Below are positions 49,401-61,357 of a stretch of 64,000 nt of DNA, piece by piece. The translations under genes were made by a program, and so were the position numbers. The DNA comes from Rhyacichthys aspro. Its lineage: Eukaryota; Chordata; Actinopteri; Gobiiformes; Rhyacichthyidae. The notes under the pieces were generated by a model. That model was not told the DNA's origin and made no database searches. It saw nothing but the letters and a program-made list of their open reading frames with translations. Within the stretch, counting starts at the first letter, position 1; each line of letters begins with the position of its first letter. The DNA is taken from contig CM072153.1 in assembly GCA_036850595.1 (NCBI GenBank), forward strand, positions 13,720,169 to 13,784,168, read 5' to 3'.

Positions 49401-52400
49401 AAGTGTGACGAACACATATAGGTTTCCTTCATCGACAAAAAAACTAAATGTCTTGCTGTCAAATGGGACTAAGGGCGTGTTCAAACATTTAGTTTGCACC
49501 AAAACAGAAAACAATCCATTTTGTTTCAGCAAAAATCCCCGGTCTACTGAGTGTTCACAGCTGTCATTTTAAACTGTGGACAAAACAGCAAAAACATGCT
49601 TTTTTTAAGAAACACTCTAGATAGAAGTTGACATTATTATTTGGTTTGTTTTTTTCAGCTCTGGGGAAAACGAAACATTATGTGATGTTTTTTTCTAAAA
49701 TGTATGACTTTCGTTTGGGCTCGCCTGTAGTCAGCTTGACGTTCATGCTTTAATCGAATCATACCAGAGTTCAGTTGGAAGCGCTCCAGGACCTCTCTTG
49801 TGAACGGGTCTCAGCGTGCATTCACACTACGCTAACAGAACAACTGCATCAAAGTCCGCATTAACCACACCAAACACGGCAAGAGTAATCAAACTTAGCC
49901 GTCAAGAGTCCGTGCTTTGCCATGACAACACGTTTTAAAACCAGCTGGTATGTATTGCTTGAGCTAGAGATGCTGGTCTAGGCTCAGGAATTTTTATTAA
50001 AGAATATATGTGATTTTAACGACACATCCCACACTATACACTAATGCTTTCAGATCATCTGTAGGACCCTTACATTAATTAGAGCTTGTTATTAGGCTAG
50101 CATCAGGGCTAAAGTCAGTCGGATTATTGTGCAGTGTGTGGCCCGCTTTAATAACAGATGCGTATTGGAAATGGGAGGTTAATGAGTGAATGTGGCTACT
50201 GGCTCAAGAGCAGTCTGAATTCAGTCTTGCTTGTTAGCTCTGAGGCTGGATGGATGCCTGTCACAGCGGTCTCAGTATCCTAGGTGTCTAATTAGCTGTG
50301 TTTAGGTTTTTAGCCGCTGCTCCTCCTCTGGGCCCCTCCCCGTCTTCCTGTCATCCTCTTATGTCCATACATCCATTCATTTGTTCCCTCCACTCCTCCT
50401 CTCCCAGTCTATTAATCTCCCCCTCCTCCGCCGCTCCCTCGCTCTTTCTCTCCCTCGCTGTTGGTTGTAATTAACTTCATGTAAAGCAACAAAGGAGCGC
50501 TTGTTTTCCGAGAAGAGCAGTCGGAACTCTGAATGGGAACACAGAGCCGGACCGGAGTGATGTTTGCCATCATAAAACAAATGACAGATGGCTGCTTCTT
50601 TGAAACAGTATCTCTATTGCCAATAGAGCATTACATAACATGATACAATTGAGCACGTAGCACCAAGGAAATGCACTATGTATCTCTATTGTCCAGCCAT
50701 ACATAACTATCTAGACCAGTGGCAGCCAGGCAACAGGTCTAAGCAGGGCTGTTACTATGTGTCTCCTGTATATCGATACTGATAAGTCGGCAGAATGTAC
50801 TTAAAAGGAACAAGTATCTGGCAGCAGGGTCTTGTGCCTTGTTTTTTTAAATGTATGTAGTGGCTAGTGAGTATGTACCTTCTTGTGTTTGATATGGCTT
50901 AGTTAGAGATGAAATGTCTACAAATATCTAAAATAGTGTTATTGGTTATTAGTATTTGGAATTACAGCATGTTATGTGCACTTAAACTGTGTTACCAGAG
51001 AGTAAGGAAGTGAGTTCAAGGTGATGATAGTAGTAGTATTTAAAATGAAAATCCATTTATGCCAGTCCCTTGTATAATGTTATTATCTTCCCAGGAGGAG
51101 GTATTTCTCTCTGTGCCCATTAAGTTGAGTGAAAATGTCAATTAGTGTTTGTGCATCTCCTGCAGCCAGTGCTGCACTCAGCTCTGTGTGTGTTATTTCA
51201 GCTGCACATATACTCTGTTGCTCAGTAATAATAAACCCAAATACATTTCTGTCCCTACATTTCTTAATGTTTACTCTCAGTAAATGTGACTGTTGTGTAA
51301 ATGTGGTTTGGCTGGAGCCGTGTGGCTGTCAGCACAGTCTCTGCTGGACACCTGTCAGTGTCACCTCTCCAATGATTATTCTAGCTTTCTGCCTCAGTTA
51401 ACACCACATCTTTGTGTCTGTTGTTTGTTTTCATGGAGTGTGGACAGACATTTAACTGCTAATGTTAATGTTAATGTCATTGAAATCACTTTGACATCTA
51501 TAACACTGTGTAAAGCACCATGTGAAGTAATGATTCAGACTTTTACAATATGACTCTGCTCTTGAGAACCACAACATTACATGTGGATTTCATTAAAATA
51601 TGATGTTGTTTTGCCCATAGGACCAGAATGCAAAGGAAAAAGCCCTGCAGAGCATCTCATCCATGTCGTCAGCTCAGATCGTCTCAGCCACAGCCATTCA
51701 CAGCAAACTGCTGCCTGGGATTGTACGGGCCAGCTTCCCCGGCAACACACAGGTAACACACACGTGAACATGCAGAACCTAACAGTACACATTAGCTCCT
51801 TATAGTTAAGCTAATGAATATGTGTATTTATTTACAGCTGTGGCAGGGCATGATTCCTGGAGGACAGTCCAGCTCCACCACAGAAGAGTAGGTCACACTT
51901 CAACAACAAATACATACATTTACAAGTCCAGTCAGATATTGTAAGTCAATTATTAAAGAAGGCTGTAAAAATAGTTTGTGTTTGTGAAGGCTCTTATTTA
52001 TGCAGGTTATGGTAAAGTAAATTAGTATAATTGTTTTATTTATATTTTTTTTAACATTTAACCCCTAAAAAGGTTCTACAGCTGCTATTGTTTTTCCTTC
52101 TTGAAAAAAAGACTACAACAAATATGAATATAATTGTATTAATATGTTTTTTGCACTTGCTTTTAAATGTAAAACCTATCTGATATCCTTAAGGGGCAAT
52201 AGATGGTAGTTGCTTTACTTTTTGCATAAAGTAACATTTCAAGTACCTTTAAGGAAATTGAAATGAGGCATTACATTATATTAAATATTTTTACAGAAAA
52301 CATGTGATTTGTTTAAAGTTAGGTGTGAGTTCCCTGTAAACGCAGCGGTCCTGCTGCCTTTAACTCTGATGACTCAGTGTTGAAGTATTGTTCTGTAGAT

Positions 52401-55400
52401 CACTTCTAGTCCAGTTCAATAGTGGAGATGAGCTGAAGATGATAATGGTAGGAAATAGAGCAGGTCTCCTTTACTCAGTCACTCTTGACCCCTGTGCTGC
52501 TGCCACTGTTCAAGGCCGACTTTAAAAGACTGTAGAGCATAATGTCAGTACAATGTGACTGTCTCTCTTTTAAGGTCGTTCTGTCTGTGTTTCTCTCAGC
52601 ATCAAGCCGTTTTCTCAGCAAGCCTACTCTGTGCAGACAGCAGGGACCACCACTATCCCAGGTGAGCAGGACCACTGTATCATTATCTCTTTTCTGTCAA
52701 GTGAACAAGCAGTTCTGTGTTCTGCCATTAGGGTTCTCTCTGGGGTGGGTATTGTCTGAGCCATAGGTGCAGATAGACTGTAGAAAACACATGTAGCTGC
52801 GGTGATGTCACCTGTCTCGGGTTTAGCACTTTGACAATTACCTGCAGTTGACTGAACAGACAAGACTTTTTGATTTGACAGTCTAGTTCGGTTTAATGTG
52901 AACATGCATATGGTAAAGAAGCATACAGATAATGCTACGATTTTTGTGGGAAAAATGAATAAACTCCTATTCAAATGGATAGGCTTGGATACGATTGATC
53001 TTGAATAATGGTATTTCCAAATGTCATCAAAACATTTACAAATGCAAGTGTTGAGGGCATTTCAAAGAGAAAGTGTTGTGCTGTCTTTTCGCTGTTCACT
53101 TTTATGAGTCGTGAAAAACCGTAATGTTGCTATTAAAATGTCCCAGTATTGGTGTGAAAAGATACAAATGTTGGACTAAAAAAGCTGTGTATCTCCATAA
53201 TCACTATGGTCATTTTTTTTCTACATTTAAAATACTTGTTTTATGAAGTAGAAACAGTGTCGGCTGCCAGTGTTTTTCAATGATTCTAAAAAGTTTTTAT
53301 AAATTAAAAAATCATTTCTTCTGTTCACATCATTCAGCCCCAGTCAGTTAAAGCCATTATCGTGCAGTAATCACAGGTGTACAACGGGCTTCTCAACATG
53401 GTTACCGAGTACATGTTCACGTGTGTGTGTTGTATGTTGTATGTTGTGTAGGCTACGAGCCCCCCGCTGCAGCTCAGACGCACAGGGAGCCGGCGTGGCA
53501 GGGCCGCTCCATCGGCACCAACAAACTACGACTGGTGGAGTTCTCCTCTTTCTTGGAGTCGCAGCGAGAGCAGGAGGCAGTGAGTACACTCGCACACACT
53601 CACACCGTGAACACAATAAGCGCCGGGTTTATCGTATAAACAGAGATGACAGATAGGCGTGCGGCGGAGAGCAGCCCTGAGTGTGGATAACCTTTGTAAA
53701 GCTCTATCTGTGCTGGGTGTAGTCCATCAGTCATCCCGCCACAGCCAGGACTCAATGTCATCTCTCACCCCCACTCGCCGACAGCTGCCATTCATCTTGT
53801 GGCTTTTTGTGTGGACAGTAAAAGCGCCTCTTTTATAGCAAGACACATCCTACAGAGCCTTTATTATAAATGTACATAATTGTGGATGTTTATGAAAAGG
53901 GTAGCTGCCAAACAATGTATTGTCTAGCGGTAATATACAGTATGTTATATGACACCGTATTTGTTAAAGCATCTGCACTGTTTTCATATGTGAATAAATA
54001 GTACATATCCTTGGCCCATATGTATAGTATGTAATATAATGTATATCAGCTAGTGTCTGCAGCATCTTAGTGGAAAAGATATCAGTCTATGAGAGCACAG
54101 AGTTACAGAGCGTCAAATAATAAATGGAAATACATGAAGCCGACTGTGAACAGACTAATTGCCAAAGGCTGAACGTTGATGAAAGCGAGTTTGTGAAGTA
54201 CATTAACCTTCTTCACTGTCTTTTCTCTGCCCTCAGTACAACAAGCACCTGTTTGTGCACATCAGCCAGACCAGCCCGAGCTACAGCGACCCTCTGCTCG
54301 AGTGTGTGGACATCAGGCAGATCTACGACAAGTTCCCCGAGAAGAAGGGCGGCCTCAAAGAGCTGTTCAGCAAAGGCCCACAGAACGCATTCTACCTGAT
54401 CAAGTTCTGGGTGAGTGCACATCTGACCCAGGACAGCACAGTGTTGAAGCAGGCACCGGGGCAATAGCATTTAGCACTGAGATAATTCACTTTTCATCCT
54501 AGTGATCAAAAGTGAAGAGTTTTTAAACCTTTGACATTGAACTAAAGAATATTTTTAAACTATGATATAATGTTTTTAATTTCTCCTATGAATTTTAATT
54601 GGAGTGAATCAGACTATAGTGTTTCTATAGCTCATACAAATGCAGACACTGTACTTTAAACATGAAAAACTACTTTCGATGGCCCCTTTATCCTCCTCTT
54701 GTACCATCTTGAGCTGTCTTTTCATCGACGGTGCACTGTTCACTTCATTCTGTTTACTTGTGGAGTGGTTGTGTCCAGGTCATTACAGTCCTCACTGTGC
54801 TGGACCACGCAGACTGTATATTGCTTTGGGATTTTGTAACTAGGGCCTTTTCTCTTTTCAATCCTCGCGTTGATTTTTTTTCTACTCGAATCGTGCGGCT
54901 CTGTGTTTTCCACTGTGGCTTGTGTGTGTGTGTGTGTGTGTGTCACCTGGGAAATGGAGGTGGCGCTCGATGAAAGCACAGTGCTTTGTTTGAACACCTG
55001 CTCGGCCCCTGACTCACAGGCCTCCACCTGTACGCCTCACCTCACTGCTCTTTCCTCACACCTCACCACACCTTCCTCAGCGGTGCACATTAAGACACTC
55101 CCCATCGAAGGAAAGCACAGGGCTCTGACTGAAATCATAAACAGGAATTACAACATGAGATTCGCCCTTACACAATAATAATTTATGAATACATTGTTTG
55201 ATCCATGTTATTTTGGAGATTTTAAAAAGCAGCCAGTTCACGTAACACTTCCTACGCCAATATCATTCGTTCATTTAAATATCTATCCACGTTTCATTCA
55301 CGACTCTTGTGTCCATTAACATCAACATAAAACTTTCATTTTCAGCTTTTAATGTATTCTCACAGCCATTGAATATGAATTTGTATATTTCATTCTCTCC

Positions 55401-56803
55401 AGCAGCAACAGAAATAATGTTAGGTCATGTTTTTTTTTGTTATAGGACTTCAAATAAATCAAATAAAACAAAAATTGAACTGACTTAAAGAAATATTACT
55501 TCTTAATCTCGATTATTGAACAATGTTGGGGCTGTGTGGTTTCCAGGCGGACCTGAACTATAACGTGCAGGACGACCCAGCGGCCTTCTACGGCGTCACC
55601 AGTCAATACGAGAGCTCCGAAAACATGACCATCACCTGCTCCACGAAGGTCTGCTCCTTCGGCAAACAGGTGGTGGAGAAGGTGGAGGTGAGCGCTCACA
55701 GCTACCGGGACCAGAATACCCAGAGGTTTAAGACAGGATCCCCGATGTTCACGGCCACTCACGCTCTCTCTCCTTTCCTTTAGACGGAATACGCCCGCTT
55801 CGAAAACGGCCGCTTCGTCTACAGAATCAGCCGCTCCCCCATGTGCGAATACATGATCAACTTCATCCACAAGCTCAAGCACCTGCCGGAGAAGTACATG
55901 ATGAACAGTGTGCTGGAAAACTTCACTATTCTGCTGGTGAGAAGTGAACTGAATCAACAGCCATCACTCAAATCACTTGATTAACTTGAGGCCTATTTGA
56001 CGGTGCCGTTTCGTTATTTTTGATTGTAGCTTTACAGGGATAAAAACATGAATCATTTATGTAATTCTCAGTCATGTGCAGGCAATCAGCGAAATTCACA
56101 AATTCATAGGGTTTCACAAGGAACTTTTCTTCTCAACATTATTTTCCCCTTTTAATAATACTACTACTAATAATAATAACAATAATACTAATAATTATAA
56201 TAATAATAATAACTTTATTCATATAGCACTTTTCAAAAACATGGAATACGAATAATTATACCATCCACGAAAGACAATAAAACAGGATTAATTTAAACAA
56301 AATGAATAAAAGAACAATAAAAGATAAAACAATACAGATAAAACAGACTAAGATGCAGACTGATCCCAGGAACTATAAAATAAGAATAAATAGATAATTA
56401 AACATTAGGATTTATTATGCAGTAAAGAAAGACCATGCCCAGTGTTATTGTTATATTATTTCTAAATAGCTATGTACATAAAGCTCACATTGGATTCTGT
56501 ATTTTAACTCATCTTCAGTTTTGACGCCACCTCACTGTAAATCCTTACCTTTGATCACCTTTACATCAGATTTATTCCTTTCTGTGTAAATAACAAAGAT
56601 ATCTTATTAAAAGTAACCATCCCTGAGTGATCCCAATGTCTACATATTTAAACAACCTGACGTATTTTGATTATTGGATCTCTTTGCAGGTGGTGAGCAA
56701 CAGAGAGACTCAGGAGACGCTGCTGTGCATGGCGTGCGTGTTCGAAGTGTCCAACAACGAACACGGCGCACAACACCACATCTACCGCCTCGTCAAGGAA
56801 TAA
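40450..56803 (+). CDS. tead1: TEA-domain transcription factor TEAD1 (TEF-1), 11 coding exons
   Basis: Exons: 40450-40654, 47818-47882, 48769-48831, 51621-51752, 51838-51887, 52600-52661, 53452-53579, 54237-54410, 55547-55687, 55784-55936, 56690-56803 (stop TAA). Phases join to 1287 nt = 428 aa; human TEAD1 is 426. The TEA DNA-binding domain is about residues 31-107 (EGVWSPDIEQSFQEALAIYP, ARRKSRE). A Pro/Ser/Gln-rich linker follows to about 210, then the YAP/TAZ-binding domain to the end. Cys361 in SPMCEYM matches the auto-palmitoylated Cys359 of human TEAD1, and Tyr423 in IYRLVKE matches human Tyr421, the residue altered in Sveinsson chorioretinal atrophy. TEAD proteins bind MCAT (CATTCC) sites and drive Hippo-pathway output with YAP/TAZ. 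The start is a real ATG in strong context (A at -3, G at +4), with an in-frame TGA 12 bases upstream; mammals use a non-AUG codon here. Synteny supports tead1; the a or b fish co-orthologue is not resolved. Confidence 0.97.
40655..47817 (+). other. tead1: tead1 intron between first two coding exons (7.2 kb)
   Basis: No exon is supportable here. It contains small GAT and AAT microsatellites near 41749 and 41788 and a (GA)n run at 45805-45832. Balanced-composition unique blocks lie near 41300-41500, 42560-43170 and 47370-47720 and could be conserved regulatory DNA. The short open frames across it have no recognisable domain. Confidence 0.7.
45805..45832. repeat. (GA)n microsatellite
   Basis: About 14 GA units followed by a purine-rich stretch to about 45920, in tead1 intron DNA. 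Confidence 0.9.
48854..49294 (+). repeat. Diverged direct duplication of about 155 bp
   Basis: Unit A (48854-49011) and unit B (about 49145-49294) share, in order, GTGAGCG, GAGTGTTTACT, CATTTGCAGTTGATTAGTG, GCTAATGGC, CACAGTGGCA/TAAGTGGCAC-like sequence, ACCAAATCAAAG and GAAAACCCAAA. Unit A begins 22 bases after the donor of the 48769-48831 exon. The sequence between the units is unique and AT-rich. It is a local duplication with no exon-like frame. Confidence 0.75.
54921..54943. repeat. (GT)11 microsatellite
   Basis: A short GT run in tead1 intron DNA between the 54237-54410 and 55547-55687 exons. Confidence 0.9.
56150..56345 (-). mobile_element. LINE-type 3' tail remnant, minus orientation
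   Basis: An AAT/ATA microsatellite (56155-56212) is followed by CTTTATTCATATAGCACTTT. Read on the minus strand this gives AAAGTGCTATATGAATAAAG and then (TTA)n, the same tail form as at 25818-25858. A-rich sequence continues to about 56345. It lies in the last tead1 intron and has no coding frame. Confidence 0.55.
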
Positions 56804-59755
56804 CACACAAACTCAGACCGCCCATCCCCAGCACGATGGCCTTCTCCCGGTGATTCACGGCGACTTCTGAAGTGTCTTTCAGCCAAATACTTTAGTGAAG
56901 GAACCAGCTGCCTTGTTACTTGCTGCCACGTATTCCTGTTTCGAGCAGCGAACACGGCACAACTGCAAACTCTCAATCGACCCGTGAGGAATCCCGATTG
57001 AATCTCGACTCGAACATCACCGCGAGCTTCTCGTTCTGTCGCCGTTTTGTATTTCCTCCTCCGGTCGGTGGTGCTCGCGTCATGTTCGTTTCGGGAAAGC
57101 CCTCTCAGGGGACTGGAAAACATGACTCGCCCAATGTGTGTGTGTAAAACCTGCCGACGGACATTGAAGTTCAGACCCTGTGTATCACCAATCGCCCGAA
57201 GAGTTAACACGACAGCTACTGCGGTTTTGTACAGAGAGCGAAATGTGTGTGTTTATGCACAAAAAAGATATTTGTCCCAAAGAAAATCTCATTTTTACCC
57301 TTTTGTATGTTAACAAAATTATACTAGCGTCTAAACGTTGGGATGTTGATTATTGATATTAGCATATAGACTATATTTTAATTCCAGGAATCTAAAATGT
57401 ATGTTATAAAAGAAATATAAATGAAAAGGTTAAACAATTCAGGTACCATTTGTCAGGTTGTACATGGATCTAAAATGAGGTATGGCTACATATGAATTCA
57501 GTCAATTGAGAAGCACTGTGAATCCTGTAAAAGTCATAGGGTCCGGGTCCCAGATGGAGGTTATATGTCAGCCCCAGATAGAGCTTTAACGTGTCCAACC
57601 CGGTCTAACATGACTCAGCTGCGTTCCCACCAAGAGGTATCGTACAGTTCAGTTCAGTATAGTATGTTTTTTAAGTCATTCTGAAGCAAACTTAAAATGT
57701 AGGAGCCAGTATCGAAATAAATTAATGGCAATGCCCTACTCAAATTTAGTAGTAAGGTCAGAGGTCAGCTGTATGAACAGAATACTCACTCAGTTTCCCA
57801 CGTATTAACAAAAGTTCTGGGCATATTTAATGCAACATGAAAATAGAAATAGAGAATATATTGTTTTTCAATCACAAAGCAAGAAAAAGAGTCATTTTAA
57901 AAGCAAAAGTAAATGTAAACATTTGTTAGCATGAGATGTTTGCTACAATGTAGATTTGAAAAAAATATTTTGGAAAAAAGGTGAATTATTTTGCTCTTTC
58001 TTTATGGTATATGGCAACACAAGTGAGGAGTTCTGTCATTCAATGAAGATCCTGAAGTGTGTTATGCTCCACCTTTACGTACATATTCTTGTCTTGATAG
58101 CCCAAGCCTGGCCACTGGAGGGAGTTATCATTTTTACATCTCTTTACAATAGTGCCATACAGAACAAAATGACACCATACCTCTTGGTGGAAATGGATTA
58201 ATGCCCACATGTCCTGGCAGTATATGTTCAAAAAAGAATTTTATCTTGATCAAAAACCAAAAATGTAGACTGTAGCAGGTGGCGACTGCAGGTTTGTCTT
58301 TGTTATACACAGCTGCATAAAGTGCCTTTGGTTGGAAGCAGTCAGTTTGGGATTGAAATAAAAATATAGTGTACATTGAGACATTTCCCCACACTAACTA
58401 CATGTTTATATTATCGGATAATTTCACACTCCTCACTGACTTTATGCGTTTTGGTGTCAGAGAAAGGCTAGTGTTTGTACTGCTTTGTGTTGAGGCTAGC
58501 CTTATTTGTTCTGTGTATTTAAACAGAAGCCACAATTGGTTTAAGGCTAAGCACAATGGCCAGAAATACTTTTGGCTGTCAATGCTGTCTTTACCAGAAA
58601 ATGACAAGTGCTCTTTGAGGCCCTCTGGTGACGAGTGCTGTTCAGCCCCAAAGCCTTGAATCGCCTCTGGATTTGCTTGTGGTTAGAGGAATTTTCCACT
58701 AAATCCCAGCTTTGGTTGTTTCTTGGAACAGTTCACTCAGAAACAGTTTGTGGTGAGGCCACAGGGCTTCACAGCTGAGTCCTAACATGTCACATGTACG
58801 TGTAAGCTCACACACAGCTCGGGGACTGGGCTCAGTCGCGGTGTGTTTTGTGTCTGGACATTATCTACCACCTGCCTGACCAAAGACACTCATTATGTCA
58901 GTAGAAACATTGAGCAGAGGTGACGTATTACACCAGGGACAAGCTTCTGCCATGTTTTGGAAATTGGCTTTAACACTGCAACTGTTAAGGGCTCACTTTT
59001 ATCCTCTGCCATTACAGGATTTCAAGCAATTACTAGTTTTTATGTTTTTGTGCCTTGTTTTCATCTATTATCAAAACTTATGAATGGTATCAGCATTTTA
59101 TTATCACACACTAATAATTCTGAACTAATAATGATAGGTTTTTGTTGAATGAGTTTGAAAGTGAGCCCTTGGTGGTCCCGGTGTTATTAAAGGTGGTATA
59201 GTTTGTGGAGAGCTTACACACTGTTACACTCTGAGGTTCACTCCTGAGTGTGAGCGTGCACGTGGAAAGATCCGTGCGCACTCCTGAAGCCGCTTTTGGG
59301 AGAGACGTTGAGATTCCTTGTCGTCGTGTTGTTACTGTTGTCTTGTCTGTGCCAGCTGGATATTTATCTGCTTTTCCGAAACAACATGTGGCGCACAAAT
59401 CCTGTCTGTAATCAAAAATCCAAAATGGCCTTGAATATCTTTGACCCAGTGCACGTGCAGCCTGCGTGTGCACGACGAGGGTTTTTAATACGGTGCTTTG
59501 TATAAAAGTGACAATAACCTTTATTACAGATGTTGTGTATATCTTTGATATTCTAATGTTTATCCTATTTTGTGAAAAAGAGAATACCTTTAGGAGAAGC
59601 CCCGCCTAGTGGTGTGTGTTGGTACTGCACAGGGTCTGATCTTTGCTTTGTAACCCCTCCCCTCATGGCTACAAGTATGGTAGATATTTTCTAGCTTTGT
59701 AGAGACTTTGTACCCATATGCTATTCACTTGAAATAAATGGTCAATTTAAAACTG
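56804..59755 (+). other. tead1: tead1 3' UTR (long; end estimated)
   Basis: No coding exon follows the TAA at 56801-56803. AATAAA at 59733-59738, after a stretch of balanced unique sequence, is the most distal good poly(A) signal before the sequence changes. AATAAA-like signals near 57716 and 58357 could give shorter forms. A 3' UTR of up to 2.9 kb is plausible because TEAD1 3' UTRs are long in other vertebrates. The first 500 bases (56804-57300) are more GC-rich than the rest. Confidence 0.5.
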
Positions 59756-60955
59756 TGATACTTTGTTTGGTCCTTATTCATTGTTCAAATTTAAACCATA
59801 AAACAAACAAAAAAAAAAACTCTCCCTGATTTAAGCACAGTCAAAACATTGAATTGAAGTGGATAACATTGATTATGTATTACTATAGAACCTGGTGAAT
59901 TAGAAGAGCATGTATATAGTCAATATTATGTCGGCTTTAAAAAAATAATATGAAAAAAATGCAGTGTCGAAGTCAATATCAATTTTAACCACCAGAGGGA
60001 GCCACAGGCAAAGATTTCCATCTAAGCTCTGCTCCTTGTGTAGTTATTAAAGTTTCACAAACTTAAATGAGTAGAAACAGGCAAACAGACCAGATTGAAA
60101 TGATTTCCTTTTGTGATGATGTCCTTTGAAAACTGGCTTCTAGATTTTGAGGAGTATATTAAAATCAGAATTTTGTCATATTAGTTTTCATTATTGTTGT
60201 GTATTGATGGAAATGAGTTTGCTACATCTGGATCTCCACATTTTTAACCCTCCAATTGTTTCTCTGACTGTATGGCGGTCCAGGCTTCTCCACCATCCCA
60301 GAATAATCAAACATATACTTGCACTTTAGTGGAGCTCATTCTAAATATGTTACAATGGCTCTTAAAAACAGAGGAATCATTTGCACTATCACAGCTTGTA
60401 CAGAATGGTCCATGGTCTTTGATATAGCATCCATCTGAAAATAGTAAACTTATTACTAAAGTCTGTATTAGAAGCTCTGACCATCCAAGAGCGCAGATGC
60501 GTTCACTCTAAGCACTTATTGGACCAACAAACACATCTGAGCTGAGGTCACGTGACAGTAATAGTCTAATGGAGGCTGCAGGGGTCACAGGTCACTAATG
60601 TATGGAACAAACACGGGACACTCTTAATGCACACCAATCCTTTCTGAAGACATGTTCCACAGCACAAAGCAGATTAGGACACAGCTTTAGTCTGAATGTG
60701 ACAATACATGGATTTCACTCTCTCAGGCCTTTATTATCCTCCAGATACATTCATATTAAGATGGAGGCTTACAGTTGGGCACAGACAGGGGAGATCTGTT
60801 TTATCTGGACTCTGAACACATTACACACACACTGCATAGAGCAGTTTCTTTCCTCTCTGCCACAAACACGGTCCATCCTCAGTGTTCAGGCAGAACCGGG
60901 ACCATTTCTTAAAGACGTCACATTAGAAAAGACTAGCTTTCCCTTTAAAAAATCC
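59756..60955. other. tead1-rassf10 spacer
   Basis: About 1.2 kb of AT-rich sequence with no gene. It holds a CTCF-like motif at 59989-60002 (separate entry). The right-hand part grades into the CpG-rich rassf10 promoter. The 200-codon frame at 60602-61204 is Ser/Thr/His/Arg-rich with no domain and runs into the rassf10 leader, so it is not called. Confidence 0.65.
59989..60002 (+). promoter_or_regulatory. Candidate CTCF site
   Basis: CCACCAGAGGGAGC matches the CTCF core (CCACCAGRKGGCGC form) at all but about two positions, on the + strand. Minus-strand matches lie nearby at 58619-58631 (TCACCAGAGGGCC) and about 59599-59614 (CACCACTAGGCGGGGC). Short motifs occur by chance, so this is a candidate only. 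Confidence 0.35.
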
Positions 60956-61357
60956 CGTGTACCGTGTTCACCTGCGCTCAGAGCGCGCGTGTGTGGAAGT
61001 GGGACGGATGGGGGCGTGTCCCAGTCCCAGAGCAGCTTGTGTTTGTGTTCGGCTCACACTCTCACTCAGTGTGTCCCGCGGAGAGGACGCTCCTCTCTGA
61101 GAGCAGACACCACCGGACACAGCTCACACAGAGAGACGTGGATACGCATCAAACCACAGGGAATGAGGTCCGTCTGTGACGCACAGTGGATCCACTTGGA
61201 CTGACTTTTTAACAGTGTTTGCGTCTAAAGTTGGAGCAGTCACGCGCGCACAGAGATGTGCGTGAACGAGCGCGAGTGTGGTGGATGGGTATGAGCCGTG
61301 GACCCGGAGCAGACTCTGGCTGAGTTCTGATCAGACCCGGACCCAGACCTGGTCCTG
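60956..61357 (+). promoter_or_regulatory. rassf10: rassf10 CpG-rich promoter and 5' leader with two uORFs
   Basis: CpG density rises abruptly at about 60955 and continues through the coding region, consistent with the CpG-island promoter known for RASSF10. No TATA box is evident; a G-rich box (GGGGGCGTG) lies near 61011. Two short overlapping uORFs precede the main ATG: 61256-61294 (12 codons plus stop) and 61285-61323 (12 codons plus stop). Transcription start not determined. Confidence 0.55.

Noticed and set aside
60602..61204. 200-aa frame upstream of rassf10
   Set aside because: It has no recognisable domain, mixed composition and an end inside the CpG-rich rassf10 leader. The frame is open probably because stops are rare in the GC-rich part.
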